Assembly (NCBI RefSeq): GCF_030433645.1
Contig: NZ_JAROCG010000001.1
Coordinates: forward strand, 1,674,001-1,738,000
DNA from: Arthrobacter burdickii
GTDB taxonomy: Bacteria; Actinomycetota; Actinomycetes; Actinomycetales; Micrococcaceae
DNA length: 64,000 bases
Reading direction: 5' to 3'
The translations under genes were made by a program, and so were the position numbers. This document shows, piece after piece, positions 1 through 8,822 of the stretch. Below the pieces are notes generated by a model. The model saw nothing but the letters and a program-made list of their open reading frames with translations, did not search any database and was not told the origin of the DNA. Position 1 is the first letter of the stretch. The number at the start of each line of letters is the position of its first letter.

Positions 1-391
1 GGATCAGCAGCAGGAGGGCCGAGATGATGGTCCAGTTCCTGCCACCGAACCTCGGCACCATGAAGGTGTAGGGGATGCGCAGGGTGGCTCCGACGAGGGA
101 CGGCATGGAGATCAGCCAGAAGATCTGCGACGTCGAGAAGGTGAAGCCCGCCGCGGGCAGGTACACGACGACGATCGACCAGAGCTGCCAGACCACGAAG
201 CCGAGGAATTCGCAGCCGATGGACCACTGGAGGTTCCGCCTGGCGATGGACTTGCCGACGCTGTTCCACTGCGCGGTGTCCTCGGCGTCCCAGTTGTCGA
301 TCCAGCGGCCGCTGCGGTGCCCCAGCGGTGGCGCGCTCGCCGGAGCTGCCGGCGGGGCGGCCAGGGGCGATGATGCTTCGTCAATGCTCAC
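1..391 (-). CDS. narK: NarK-type nitrate/nitrite MFS transporter, N-terminal part (runs off window start)
   Basis: This is the first 130 codons of a major facilitator protein whose remainder lies outside the window. A roughly 40-residue cytoplasmic leader contains a WDAEDTAQWN-like segment followed by GKSIARRNLQWSIGCEFLGF and VWQLWSIVVVYLP. That combination is typical of NarK/NasA nitrate-nitrite transporters at the first transmembrane helix. The GTG start at 391 is preceded by GGAGGACTCC, a good Shine-Dalgarno site. Transport of nitrate inward or nitrite outward is inferred from the family. No nitrate reductase gene is visible in the window to support it. Confidence 0.8.
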   Translation of the reverse strand, partial: MSIDEASSPLAAPPAAPASAPPLGHRSGRWIDNWDAEDTAQWNSVGKSIARRNLQWSIGCEFLGFVVWQLWSIVVVYLPAAGFTFSTSQIFWLISMPSLVGATLRIPYTFMVPRFGGRNWTIISALLLLI

Positions 392-722
392 GGAGTCCTC
401 CAGGGGATGGGTGTTCCTGCTTTCCCCTGACGCTAGTGAGCGCGCATTTCCGGCCCTTGCGTGCTGCGTAAACGCTCCGTGACGTTCACCTATCCAAGGG
501 CCCGGGCCGCTGTGAGAACTTCGGCGGACCCGGCTCCCGCAGGTCGCCGTCGGTGCGCACGGTCGCTCAAGATTGGTTCAAGCTTCACGGGATGACCCGC
601 CCCGCGGCCGATGGGCGTCTTCCGGTATGCCTACAATCAGTGGCGGCGCTCCCGTTCCTGCCGCTGTTGACAGCGGAAGCCCGGCATGGAGCTTTCGTCG
701 ACCCAGTGGGAAATGGATGGTT
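392..722. other. intergenic region, 331 bp, no gene found
   Basis: This is the divergent space between narK (minus) and a small gene (plus). Open frames here lack good starts and look like GC-rich noise. The one clear structure is a perfect inverted repeat, CCGCTGT-TG-ACAGCGG, at 661-676, about 47 bp before the small gene. It also contains a TTGACA hexamer at 667-672, although no convincing -10 box follows at 17 bp. The repeat could be an operator. Confidence 0.5.
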
Positions 723-923
723 ATGAACAGCAGGATCGCGCCCCACGAGGCATTCCCCGACGTCGGCTCGCTGCCGACGGAGCAGGTCGAGGTGTTGAAC
801 AGCAAGGTCCACCGTGAGCTGGACTTCGAGTACGCGACCGACGGCGAAGCGCATGCCGAGACCGAATTCCGGCTCGAGGAAGTCAACGAGGAACTCGACA
901 TGCGGGACATGCTCGAGACCTGA
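723..923 (+). CDS. small acidic protein of unknown function, 66 aa
   Basis: I do not recognise a family. The protein is strongly acidic and probably helical, with a charged second half rich in Glu and Asp (for example EVNEELDMRDMLET at the C-terminus). It has no cysteine, signal peptide or membrane segment. The ATG at 723 is chosen because the purine stretch GTGGGAAATGG lies upstream; an in-frame ATG at 717 is an alternative. The gene stands alone between narK and a small minus-strand gene. Its coding reality is supported by the low-noise amino acid composition compared with other frames. Confidence 0.5.
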   Translation: MNSRIAPHEAFPDVGSLPTEQVEVLNSKVHRELDFEYATDGEAHAETEFRLEEVNEELDMRDMLET

Positions 924-986
924 CACCGGCGCACGCGCCGCACCGGGTCAGCCGGGGAGTTCAGCGGGGCAGATCAGCCGGTCGGG

Positions 987-1229
987 TCAGCTGATCGATG
1001 AGGCCGGGGTCGCCTGGGGGCTGTGCCTCTCCAGCACGTCCAGCGCCGCCAGGGGCGACAGGTCGGCGATGGCCGCGACTGCGGCCAGGGACTCGCCGTT
1101 GCTGATCGCCGATGCCACTGCGCTCTGGAGCTCCTCCGGCGGGTCGATACTGGCGGACAGATCATCGTGCACGGCAGCGGTGTCCTTCCGTGCTGCAGCT
1201 ACCACCCGATCAAGGTCTTCAAAGCTCAC
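987..1229 (-). CDS. small helical protein, HTH-like core, 80 aa
   Basis: The function is unknown. The middle of the protein reads AVASAISNGESLAAVAAIAD followed by LSPLAALDVLERH. This has the helix-turn-helix rhythm of small regulators (helix, Gly turn, then a second helix with AVA.IA.LS). A second gene at 47358-47582 encodes a protein with the same core (AVAEAISHGEDIRAVAEVAE), so the two are probably paralogues. The GTG start at 1229 follows a strong AGGAGGA site with a 6-nt spacer. No membrane or export signal is present. A role in DNA or protein binding is only a guess from the pattern. Confidence 0.6.
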   Translation of the reverse strand: MSFEDLDRVVAAARKDTAAVHDDLSASIDPPEELQSAVASAISNGESLAAVAAIADLSPLAALDVLERHSPQATPASSIS

Positions 1230-1359
1230 AGGCTCCTCCTAGCACGCGTCCCAGTGCTCCATTCTGCATGAGCGAGGGTAGGTGCAAGGGCCGTGCTGAA
1301 GCAGCCGACAGTCCTTGCCGTCCCGGCCGCGCTGTGCGTGTGGCCGGTCGTGGCCGTCC

Positions 1360-2244
1360 TCATCCCAGGAGTTCCGTCTCCGGCGTTACCCCTCCAGCAC
1401 CGTGCCGGAGGTCCTCCGGAACTGTGCCGGAGGAGTAGCGGCCGAGGAACTGCACGATCTCCCGGGCGACCAGAGGCGCAGCGCCGCGATGCGCGCCGTG
1501 CGGTTGGCCGGGTACCTCCACCACCATCGCGCGGCGGGCTGCTCGGCCGAGCCGCCGGCACCAGGCCCGGCCGGCGATCGCGTCGATGGTTCCGCGGAGT
1601 ATCAGGACGGGCTGGACCACCCGGGCAAGCTGATCATCGAGGCGATAGCCGAGCATCACGGGCAGCTCGGTCAGGTACCACCGGATGCCGCACCGAAGGT
1701 ACGCACCGGTGACCAGCAAGTTGGTCGAGGGCCTCTCCAGAAGGCTGTCCAGTGCCAGAGCCGCGGCATGACGGACGGCGGAGGGATGAGCCGTATCGGT
1801 GACCGGACCGATGAGGACGACCGCGGAGACGAGATCGGGGCGTTGCAGCGCCAGCTCGGTGACGAACTGCGCACCCATCGAATGCCCCACGAGGACACAT
1901 GACGACAACTGGGCCTGCTCGAGGGCCTGCCCCATCAGGTGCGCGTAGTCCGCCACACCGAAGCGGCGCGAGGGACGGGGAGTGCCACCGAAACCAGGAA
2001 GATCGAAGACCGCGACATCGCCGTGATCGAGCAGCTCCGCCTGCAAGCGGTCGAAGTAGCGGTGCGACATCCCGATGCCGTGCACCAGCACGAACACCGG
2101 TCCTGGCACGGCATCTCCCGATCTGCTGTGCCGGTGCAACCGGTACAGCCCCCCGTCACCCTCGATCGTCCGGCTGCTCGCCGTCGCCTCCGTCCCACGG
2201 GGTAGGAGGGCAGGCGGAAGGTACCTGGCGGATCGGAGGGCCAC
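1360..2244 (-). CDS. alpha/beta hydrolase, 294 aa
   Basis: This is an alpha/beta-hydrolase-fold enzyme. The oxyanion segment VLVHGIG is at about 53-59, the nucleophile elbow GHSMG at 120-124 gives Ser122, the likely acid is Asp221 (RGTIDAI), and the base is His249 or His252 (PHGAH). A small cap lies between about 155 and 205. The natural substrate cannot be read from the sequence; esterase, lipase-like or haloperoxidase-like activity are all possible. The start is a GTG at 2244 with a poor ribosome site, so a shorter product starting nearer residue 30 is possible. The C-terminal tail (about 275-294) is encoded by a short repeated GTGCCGGAGG element and looks non-conserved. Confidence 0.75.
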   Translation of the reverse strand: MALRSARYLPPALLPRGTEATASSRTIEGDGGLYRLHRHSRSGDAVPGPVFVLVHGIGMSHRYFDRLQAELLDHGDVAVFDLPGFGGTPRPSRRFGVADYAHLMGQALEQAQLSSCVLVGHSMGAQFVTELALQRPDLVSAVVLIGPVTDTAHPSAVRHAAALALDSLLERPSTNLLVTGAYLRCGIRWYLTELPVMLGYRLDDQLARVVQPVLILRGTIDAIAGRAWCRRLGRAARRAMVVEVPGQPHGAHRGAAPLVAREIVQFLGRYSSGTVPEDLRHGAGGVTPETELLG

Positions 2245-2337
2245 GGGCGGATCAGTTTCCTGTCGGGGTTGGGCAGGCCGGAGGCCTGGACGTGCACATG
2301 AGGGGGCGTGCTGGCGGAACCTGGCGAGGGTTGATGA

Positions 2338-3228
2338 TCAACCGAGGGTCGACAGGCCGCGCGGGACGCTTTCAATGGTGATGGCGGTATTCGCTTCCAC
2401 GGATTTCACTTCACCGTCGATCTGGTACGGCATGGGTTTGAGGGTCGAGAACCGGTACTGCGAGTAGCTGGGCTGGTCGCCCAGCCCCTTCGTCGCGGCC
2501 CGCAGGGCCGTCAGCAGAATCCGCCACTTGGCCGCATGCGGGAAGATGACGACCTCGAATTTGCCGTCGTTCGGTTGCTCGTCGGCTTCGCTCAAGGTCG
2601 CGTACTTCGCCATCTGGGAGATGTTCGCGAAAATCAGGCTGTCGAACTTCCGGTGTTTTCCATCAGTCTGGCGGATCTCGAAAGGCTTGAACTTCCGGAA
2701 GGTGCGTGCCACGGAGAACATCTCCTTGATGGCGCCCTTGCTCCCTTTCTCCAGATCGATCGCCATGACCGGCGTGAGCCCGAAGCCGATGTACGAATGG
2801 GCATGGACCGGTGGGGATCCCGGCTCGTCCATGCTCAGGCGCAGCACGTCGATCCGGCGTACCCGGCCCTCGACGATGGCCTCGGCCAGCGGCTTGCGTC
2901 CCGTCACGCGGCGGTGGTCGTTCGCGTTGCCGGCGGCGAGCACTGCGCAGACGACGTCGTCCCGGCCGCTGGCCATCACACCGTTGACCACTTCGTTGTA
3001 CCCGCCGTCCCCACTGACCGAGACGACCAGGGCGTTGCCTGCCGCAGCAGCTTCCCGGGCGAGGTCGATCGCATGCCCCGCGTGTTCGGTGGGCTGCAGT
3101 CTCACCTCCGACTCCGGCAGTGCCGGCACGAGTTCGTCGCGGAGCCCGGCAGCGAGCGTCGGGGCGTCTCCCGTGCTGTTCGGATTGAAGATGATCGTGA
3201 TGGTGTCGAACCGGCGCGGTGAGGTCAT
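2338..3228 (-). CDS. diacylglycerol kinase family lipid kinase, 296 aa
   Basis: This is a cytoplasmic or membrane-associated kinase of the DAGK/YegS/sphingosine-kinase superfamily, which phosphorylates lipid hydroxyl groups with ATP. The nucleotide-binding loop FNPNSTG lies near residues 14-20. The hallmark glycine-rich motif GDGGYNEVVNG is at 73-83, and a LAAGNANDHRR segment follows, equivalent to the GTGNDFAR motif of the family. The ATG at 3228 is chosen as start; a TTG at 3234 is the alternative, and neither has a Shine-Dalgarno sequence. A TACTAT box lies just upstream, so short-leader or leaderless transcription is possible. The exact lipid substrate is unknown. Confidence 0.75.
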   Translation of the reverse strand: MTSPRRFDTITIIFNPNSTGDAPTLAAGLRDELVPALPESEVRLQPTEHAGHAIDLAREAAAAGNALVVSVSGDGGYNEVVNGVMASGRDDVVCAVLAAGNANDHRRVTGRKPLAEAIVEGRVRRIDVLRLSMDEPGSPPVHAHSYIGFGLTPVMAIDLEKGSKGAIKEMFSVARTFRKFKPFEIRQTDGKHRKFDSLIFANISQMAKYATLSEADEQPNDGKFEVVIFPHAAKWRILLTALRAATKGLGDQPSYSQYRFSTLKPMPYQIDGEVKSVEANTAITIESVPRGLSTLG

Positions 3229-3286
3229 GGACAAACCGTATAGTAAGCCGTCTTCGTTTCGACACCCGACGCGGGCTCGCAGACGG

Positions 3287-3320
3287 ATGAGGCTCCGGAA
3301 CGGATGTTCCGGAGCCTCAT
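3287..3320. terminator. perfect 15-bp inverted repeat, probable terminator
   Basis: The arms at 3287-3301 and 3306-3320 (ATGAGGCTCCGGAAC and its complement) are separated by four bases. It sits 33 bp beyond the stop of the DUF4383 gene and before the start of the lipid kinase gene, both on the minus strand. It therefore probably ends the first transcript. There is no T tract. Confidence 0.7.
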
Positions 3321-3352
3321 TGGTGCGCTGTCGCGCTGGAATTCAGGACCGG

Positions 3353-3817
3353 TCAGGCGTGCGCGGCCTTGCGGTTGTGGTCGCGGTTGCGGGTCAGGAG
3401 CAGGGCCAGGGCGACCATGCCGACGCCGAGGAGGAAGTGGAGCCAGTTGTCCGCTCCGTTGAGGGGCACGAAGTTGCCGTCCGAGTTCTGGTCGATGACC
3501 AGGCCGTAGATCCAGAGGACGAGGTAGATGATCCCCCCGTACAGGAGGTAGGAACGTGCTCCGCTGATGGTGCGGGACATGGCGATACCGGCAGCACCGA
3601 AGAGCAGGTGCACGATGTTGTGCAGGACCGAGATCTGGAACAGGCCGAGGAGCATGGCGCCGGACTCGTGCCCGGCGAAGCTGAGCTGGTCGTACTGGCT
3701 GGTGATGCCCGGGACGAAGCCGAGGAGACCGACGAGCAGGAAGACTGCGCCGACGGCGAGGGCCGCTTTCTGGACGTTGGTGCGGGTGCCCGCTCGGGGC
3801 GTACTTGCTGTGGTCAT
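3353..3817 (-). CDS. DUF4383 domain membrane protein, 154 aa
   Basis: This is a small integral membrane protein of the DUF4383 family, common in actinobacteria and of unknown function. Four hydrophobic helices are visible, at about 20-37, 55-80, 88-108 and 124-142. The family-like segments HNIVHLLFGAAG, YLLYGGIIYLVLW and NWLHFLLGVGM connect or form these helices. A short basic and histidine-rich tail, RNRDHNRKAAHA, ends the protein. The ATG start follows GGGAGAACAATC. A strong hairpin follows the stop codon, so the gene is probably a single transcription unit. Confidence 0.85.
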   Translation of the reverse strand: MTTASTPRAGTRTNVQKAALAVGAVFLLVGLLGFVPGITSQYDQLSFAGHESGAMLLGLFQISVLHNIVHLLFGAAGIAMSRTISGARSYLLYGGIIYLVLWIYGLVIDQNSDGNFVPLNGADNWLHFLLGVGMVALALLLTRNRDHNRKAAHA

Positions 3818-4070
3818 GATTGTTCTCCCAGTTGAGTGAGTGGTGCTGCTGCGACTGATGATGTTCGTGGTGCAGTCGTCGAAGGATGGGTGAGACCGAT
3901 GCGCCGGCCGTCCTGAGGGGTGGCCGGTGCATCACCTCCACACTACTAAGCTAGCTTCGTTTTGTGTGCGGGGCGTGCCATGGCGTGCCGCGTAATGTTA
4001 TGGGTTCTGCCGGGCGCCGCCCCGGATCAGGGGTCGGGTATCGGGCCGGCCGGTGCCCGACCGGAGCTGG

Positions 4071-5069
4071 TCAGGAGCCCGCTACGACGTCGTGCGGTGC
4101 GTGTCGCCGGGGGAGGCCCAGTTGTGGCATGACCTGCTCCGCCATCGCTGTAAGGAAGAAATCCTGCTCCTTGCCGACGTTGTGCAGGTAGATCCGGTCC
4201 GCACCCTGCTCCGAGATCGCCGCGAGGAGATCGGCGAGTTGGCCGGGATCGTCGGTGACGAAGACGGACTCGGCCACGGCAGCGGGGGTGACGTGCTCGG
4301 CTGCCTGGTCGTAGTGCTCGGCGGTCTCGAGGTCCCAGCACAGGGGCGGTGGGAAGACATTCGTCCGCCACTGGTCGTGGGCGATGGACAGAGCCTCCTC
4401 GCGGCTGGGTGCCACGCTCACCTGGGTCTGGATGACGACGTCGCCGCGGCCCCCAGCGTCCCGGTACGCATCGATGACCTTTCGCAGCTCGTCCATCGGC
4501 TGCAGGATGGTCGCGAGACCGTCGGCCCAGGAGGCCACCCAGGCGGCGGTTTCCCGGGTGACTGCCGCTCCGATGAGGGGCGGCGGAGTGTCGGGGAGCG
4601 ACCAGACCCGAGCCCTGTCGACCGTGACCAGGCCCTGGTGGCTGACCTCCTCCCCGGCCAGGAGCGCCCGGATGATGTCGATGCACTCTGCGAGGCGCGC
4701 TTTGCGTTCCGGTTTGGAAGGCCACCTCTGGCCTGTGACGTGCTCGTTCATCGCCTCCCCGCTGCCCAACGCCGCCCAGAACCTGCCGGGGTACATCGAC
4801 TCCACGGTGGCGATCGCCTGCGCGGTGATGACCGGGTGGTACCTCTGGCCCGGCGCGGTCACAACCCCGAGCGAGAGCGACGTGGCCTCGAGCGCGGACC
4901 CCAGCCACGTCCAGGCGAAGCCCGACTCGCCCTGGCGCTCACTCCACGGGCTCAGGTGATCCGAGCACATCGCGGCGGTGAAGCCGGCGTCCTCCGCCTT
5001 CTTCACGTTGTCGAGGAGTTGCCGAGGTCCGAGTTGTTCATGCGAACAGTGGAAGCCGAGCTCTGTCAC
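4071..5069 (-). CDS. LLM-class flavin/F420-type oxidoreductase (TIGR03885-like), 332 aa
   Basis: This is a luciferase-like TIM-barrel oxidoreductase. The N-terminal LGFHCSHEQ, AMCSDHLSPWSERQGESGFA and GVVTAPGQRYHP segments match the group described as probable non-F420 flavinoid oxidoreductases, relatives of F420-dependent glucose-6-phosphate dehydrogenase. The later segment IAHDQWRTNVFP is also typical. The start is set at GTG 5069, which follows GAAGAGG with good spacing and makes the protein begin VTELGFH as in the family. A longer reading from GTG 5150 adds 27 non-conserved residues. The cofactor (FMN or F420) and the substrate are unknown. Confidence 0.8.
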   Translation of the reverse strand: MTELGFHCSHEQLGPRQLLDNVKKAEDAGFTAAMCSDHLSPWSERQGESGFAWTWLGSALEATSLSLGVVTAPGQRYHPVITAQAIATVESMYPGRFWAALGSGEAMNEHVTGQRWPSKPERKARLAECIDIIRALLAGEEVSHQGLVTVDRARVWSLPDTPPPLIGAAVTRETAAWVASWADGLATILQPMDELRKVIDAYRDAGGRGDVVIQTQVSVAPSREEALSIAHDQWRTNVFPPPLCWDLETAEHYDQAAEHVTPAAVAESVFVTDDPGQLADLLAAISEQGADRIYLHNVGKEQDFFLTAMAEQVMPQLGLPRRHAPHDVVAGS

Positions 5070-5266
5070 GGGAAGTACCTCTTCACTGGTCGAACGGGCG
5101 GGTGTCGTCATCCCAGCTTCCGCAGGACGGCCGTCGAGGACAAGGGTCACCGACGAATCCGCTCCCGCGCGGACAGCTGCTATGAGCGGGTGACCGTCAG
5201 TCGGCAGCGGCCGTTAAGGAAGCATCATGATCGACGGCATGAGCCGCCCCCGTTGCTACGCTCCGG

Positions 5267-7312
5267 GTGTTACCAGCCTCTGATGCGGAGCCGGGCACCC
5301 CGGGTCCGGAAGAACAGAAAGACGCGTCCTTGTCGGCTTCCGCCCACCCCTCCCTTCCTGCCACTGTTCCCAATCCCGCACGGGAGGCGGAGCCCGGCAG
5401 GCCGTTGGCGCGGTGGTTGCTCAAGCACCGGGTGAATCATCCGGTCGGCCCTGTGGCTGCGGAAGACCACGGCGCCCAGCAGAGCTGGTGGAAGGTCATG
5501 TGTCTCACCGGAGTCGACTACTTCTCCACCCTGTCCTACCTGCCCGGTATCGCTGCCCTGGCCGCCGGCGCCCTGTCGCCACTGGCCACCCTGCTGATCG
5601 TCGCACTGACGCTCCTGGGCATGCTTCCGATGTATCGCCGGGTGGCGGAGGAAAGTCCCCGGGGACAGGGGTCGGTAGCGATGCTGGAGCGGTTGCTGCC
5701 GTTCTGGCGGGGCAAGGTCTTCGTCCTGGTCCTTCTCGGCTTCGTTGCGACGTCGTGGATCATCACCATCACCCTCTCTGCAGCGGACGCCACCGTGCAC
5801 CTGCTCGAGAATCCCTACTTGCCGCCCTTCCTGGAAGGTCACGCGGTACCCATCACCGTCGTCATGCTCCTGATCCTGGGGGGTGTGTTCCTGCTCGGCT
5901 TCTCCGAGGCGGTGGCCGTGGCCATTCCCCTCGTGGCCGTGTTCCTGGCCCTGAACGCCGTCATCATCGGCGCGGGACTGGTCGAGATCCTCTCCACGCC
6001 GGGCGCCCTGTCGACATGGACCGAGGCACTGACGTCCGGCGGAGGAGGTGTGGGGAGCGTCGTCGGCCCCGCCCTGGTCGCCTTCCCGCTACTGGTCCTG
6101 GGGCTCTCAGGATTCGAGACCGGGGTGAGCATGATGCCTCTGGTCGCGGCCGAGGGGACGACGCCGGAGGAGAAACTGCGCGGAAGGATCCGCAACACCC
6201 GGAAACTGCTCACCGTGGCGGCGCTGATCATGAGCGTGTACCTGATCGGTAGCAGTTTCGTCACCACCGTGCTGATCCCCGCCGAGGCCTTCCAGGACGG
6301 CGGTGAAGCGAACGGTCGCGCCCTCGCGTACCTGGCCCATGAACACCTCGGTAACGGCTTCGGTTCGATCTACGACATCAGCAGCATCCTGATCCTGTGG
6401 TTCGCCGGCGCCTCCGCGATGGCAGGGCTGATCAACATCGTTCCCCGGTACCTGCCCTCCTACGGCATGGCCCCGGACTGGTCGCGCGCCATCCGGCCGG
6501 TGGTGCTCGTCTACACGGCGATCAGCATCCTGATCACCATCGGCTTCGACGCGGACGTCAATGCCCAGGCCGGCGCCTATGCCACCGGAGTCCTTGCCAT
6601 GATGGTCTCCGGGGCCATCGCGGTCACCATCTCGGCCATCAGGAAGAAGCAACGCGGCGCGGCCGTCGGATTCTCCGCGCTGACGCTGGTCATGCTCTAC
6701 GCCCTGGCAGCGAACGTCATCGAGAAGCCCGACGGCATCACCATCTCCGCCTTCTTCATCCTGGGGATCATCGTCGTGTCGCTGGTGTCGAGGGTGAGCC
6801 GCACCACCGAGCTGCGCGTCGACAGGATCGACTTCGACGACGACGCGCGCCGATTCATCGAGGACTCGCTCGAGTTCGACGGGCGGCTGAATCTCATCGC
6901 GAACCGGCCGGAGGCGCGCGACGCAGCGGAATACGCCGGCAAGGAAGCAGCCCAGCGTGAGAACAACCCGGTGCCGGGCAGTGCCGACGTGATCTTCCTG
7001 GAGATCGACGTCACCGATCCCTCCGGATTCAGCGAGGTCCTGTACGTCCAGGGCGTCGAGGTCGACGGCCACCGGGTCCTGCGCGCCCAGAGCCCCGCAG
7101 CGCCGAACGCCATCGCGGCCATCCTCCTGGCACTGCGGGACGCCACGGGGGCGAAGCCCCACGCCTATTTCGACTGGTCGGAAGGCAACCCCCTGGCCCA
7201 CCTCATGCGCTACCTGCTCCTGGGCCGAGGTGACACCGCGCCAGTAGTGCGCGAGATCATCCGTGAGAACGAACCCGACCCGGAGCGTCGCCCGGGCATC
7301 CACGTCGGATGA
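5267..7312 (+). CDS. APC-superfamily permease with cytoplasmic C-terminal domain, 681 aa
   Basis: This polytopic permease has a 70-residue cytoplasmic leader, about 12 membrane helices between residues 75 and 510, and a soluble C-terminal part of about 170 residues. The segment [20 protein letters not shown] opens the transport domain, and [19 protein letters not shown] follows the second helix. It is usually annotated as an amino-acid permease. However, its layout resembles the KimA/YdaO potassium transporters of the APC superfamily, and its stop overlaps the start of a TrkH gene by 4 bp (ATGA). A role in potassium homeostasis is therefore a reasonable inference. The start is a GTG with weak ribosome site; internal starts are possible because the first 40 residues are low complexity. 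Confidence 0.75.
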   Translation: MLPASDAEPGTPGPEEQKDASLSASAHPSLPATVPNPAREAEPGRPLARWLLKHRVNHPVGPVAAEDHGAQQSWWKVMCLTGVDYFSTLSYLPGIAALAAGALSPLATLLIVALTLLGMLPMYRRVAEESPRGQGSVAMLERLLPFWRGKVFVLVLLGFVATSWIITITLSAADATVHLLENPYLPPFLEGHAVPITVVMLLILGGVFLLGFSEAVAVAIPLVAVFLALNAVIIGAGLVEILSTPGALSTWTEALTSGGGGVGSVVGPALVAFPLLVLGLSGFETGVSMMPLVAAEGTTPEEKLRGRIRNTRKLLTVAALIMSVYLIGSSFVTTVLIPAEAFQDGGEANGRALAYLAHEHLGNGFGSIYDISSILILWFAGASAMAGLINIVPRYLPSYGMAPDWSRAIRPVVLVYTAISILITIGFDADVNAQAGAYATGVLAMMVSGAIAVTISAIRKKQRGAAVGFSALTLVMLYALAANVIEKPDGITISAFFILGIIVVSLVSRVSRTTELRVDRIDFDDDARRFIEDSLEFDGRLNLIANRPEARDAAEYAGKEAAQRENNPVPGSADVIFLEIDVTDPSGFSEVLYVQGVEVDGHRVLRAQSPAAPNAIAAILLALRDATGAKPHAYFDWSEGNPLAHLMRYLLLGRGDTAPVVREIIRENEPDPERRPGIHVG

Positions 7313-8817
7313 GCAGGACAACCGGACGCCCGCTATCGGGAACAGGCCCGATCCCGACCCCGGACCGGGTCCCGCGCGCCGACCCAGGACCGAGCGAAGG
7401 GTCCAGGCCGGGCCCCGAAGTCCCGGGCATCGCTGCCGTGCGGAAGATGCTGAGGAACAAGGAATTCCGGAGGGAAGTCGGCCTCGTCGGGCGGCTCATC
7501 TCCCACCCGGTCAGGGCGGTGCCGGTGGCCTTCCTGCTGGTCATCATCGTGGGCGCGCTCCTGCTGATGCTGCCGGCATCACGGACCGGTTCGGGACCCG
7601 AGGGCCTCATGCCCCCGATCTTCACCTCCGTGTCCGCCGTCTGCGTAACAGGACTCATCACGGTGGACACCGCCACGTACTGGACCCCCCTGGGCCAGGC
7701 CATCATCCTCGGCCTCATCCAGGCAGGCGGATTCGGGATCATGACCCTTGCCACCCTCCTCGCGTTGCTGGTCCGCAGGAGCATCGGACTCCGCGGACAG
7801 CTCGTCGCCCAGTCGGAAACGCACACCCTGAATTTCGGTGACGTCCGGGCCGTGCTCCTCCGGGTGGCCAGGATCATGGTGGGCTTCGAAGGGGTCACGG
7901 CCGTCATCCTGGCGGCGCGTTTCTGGATCGCCTACGACCGGAATCCCCTGACGGCGATCTGGCACGGCGTCTTCCACTCCGTATCGGCATTCAACAACGC
8001 CGGCTTCTCCCTCTACAGCGACAACCTCATCGGCTTCGCCGACGATCCGTGGATCATCACCCCGATCTGCCTGGCGATCATCGCCGGAGGGCTGGGCTTC
8101 CCTGTCATCATTCAGCTCACCCGCGGGAACGTGAGGCCCAGGAACTGGACGGTCCACCTCCGCCTGACCATCTACGGATCGCTCCTGCTCCTGGCCGCCG
8201 GGATGATTCTGTTCGCGGCCTTCGAATGGAATCGGGACGAAACCCTCGGGCACCTCTCCGTCACCGGCAAGCTCCTGGGCTCCTTCGCCGGCAGTGTGTT
8301 CCCTCGGACGGCGGGATTCAACAGCATCGACTACGGCGCCGCGGCGCCCGAGACGCTCATGGTCACCGACATCCTCATGTTCATCGGTGGCGGAAGCGCG
8401 GGCACCGCCGGCGGCATCAAGATCACCACCTTCCTGGTGCTGGGCTTCGCCATCTGGAATGAAGTCCGGGGCCGCGACCAGGTCACCATCGCCCACCGGT
8501 CCATCAGTTCGTCCTCCCAGCGCCAGGCGCTCTCCGTGGCGCTGCTCGGAATCGCCGCCGTCATCAGCGGCACGATGCTGCTGCTCATGGTCACCGACCA
8601 CAGCCTGGAGAAAGTACTCTTCGAGTCGGTCTCCGCCTTCGCAACCGTCGGCATGAGCACGGGGATCACCTACGGACTGCCCCCATCCGCCCAATGGGTC
8701 CTCATGGCACTGATGTTCACCGGACGCATCGGTACCGTCGCTGTGGCCTCCGCACTTGCCCTCTCCACCCGTCCCCATTTCTACCGACTCCCGGAGGAAC
8801 GCCCGATCATCGGGTAG
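7309..8817 (+). CDS. TrkH/KtrB family potassium uptake protein, 502 aa
   Basis: This is the membrane channel subunit of a Trk/Ktr potassium uptake system. The four pore-loop filters are readable: VTGL at 113-116, NNAG at 229-232, RTAG at 333-336 and TVG at 446-448. These four repeats define the K+ filter of the superfamily. The first 70 residues are a Pro- and Gly-rich cytoplasmic extension. The ATG overlaps the stop of the preceding permease gene, giving strict translational coupling. No TrkA/KtrA RCK-domain gating subunit is encoded beside it, so that partner is elsewhere, or the APC protein's soluble domain contributes to control. The gene ends six bases before the convergent sigma factor gene. 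Confidence 0.9.
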   Translation: MSRTTGRPLSGTGPIPTPDRVPRADPGPSEGSRPGPEVPGIAAVRKMLRNKEFRREVGLVGRLISHPVRAVPVAFLLVIIVGALLLMLPASRTGSGPEGLMPPIFTSVSAVCVTGLITVDTATYWTPLGQAIILGLIQAGGFGIMTLATLLALLVRRSIGLRGQLVAQSETHTLNFGDVRAVLLRVARIMVGFEGVTAVILAARFWIAYDRNPLTAIWHGVFHSVSAFNNAGFSLYSDNLIGFADDPWIITPICLAIIAGGLGFPVIIQLTRGNVRPRNWTVHLRLTIYGSLLLLAAGMILFAAFEWNRDETLGHLSVTGKLLGSFAGSVFPRTAGFNSIDYGAAAPETLMVTDILMFIGGGSAGTAGGIKITTFLVLGFAIWNEVRGRDQVTIAHRSISSSSQRQALSVALLGIAAVISGTMLLLMVTDHSLEKVLFESVSAFATVGMSTGITYGLPPSAQWVLMALMFTGRIGTVAVASALALSTRPHFYRLPEERPIIG

Positions 8818-8822
8818 GACGA

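Noticed and set aside
1391-1440. Short direct and inverted repeats (GTGCCGGAGG, CTCCGG)
   Set aside because: They lie inside the 3' end of the alpha/beta hydrolase gene, are short, and are probably a minor local duplication rather than a functional element.
5151-5266. Possible c-di-AMP (ydaO-type) riboswitch before the APC permease
   Set aside because: A CGAATCC and a GACAGCT fragment recall the motif, but the other conserved elements are missing and only 116 bp are available.
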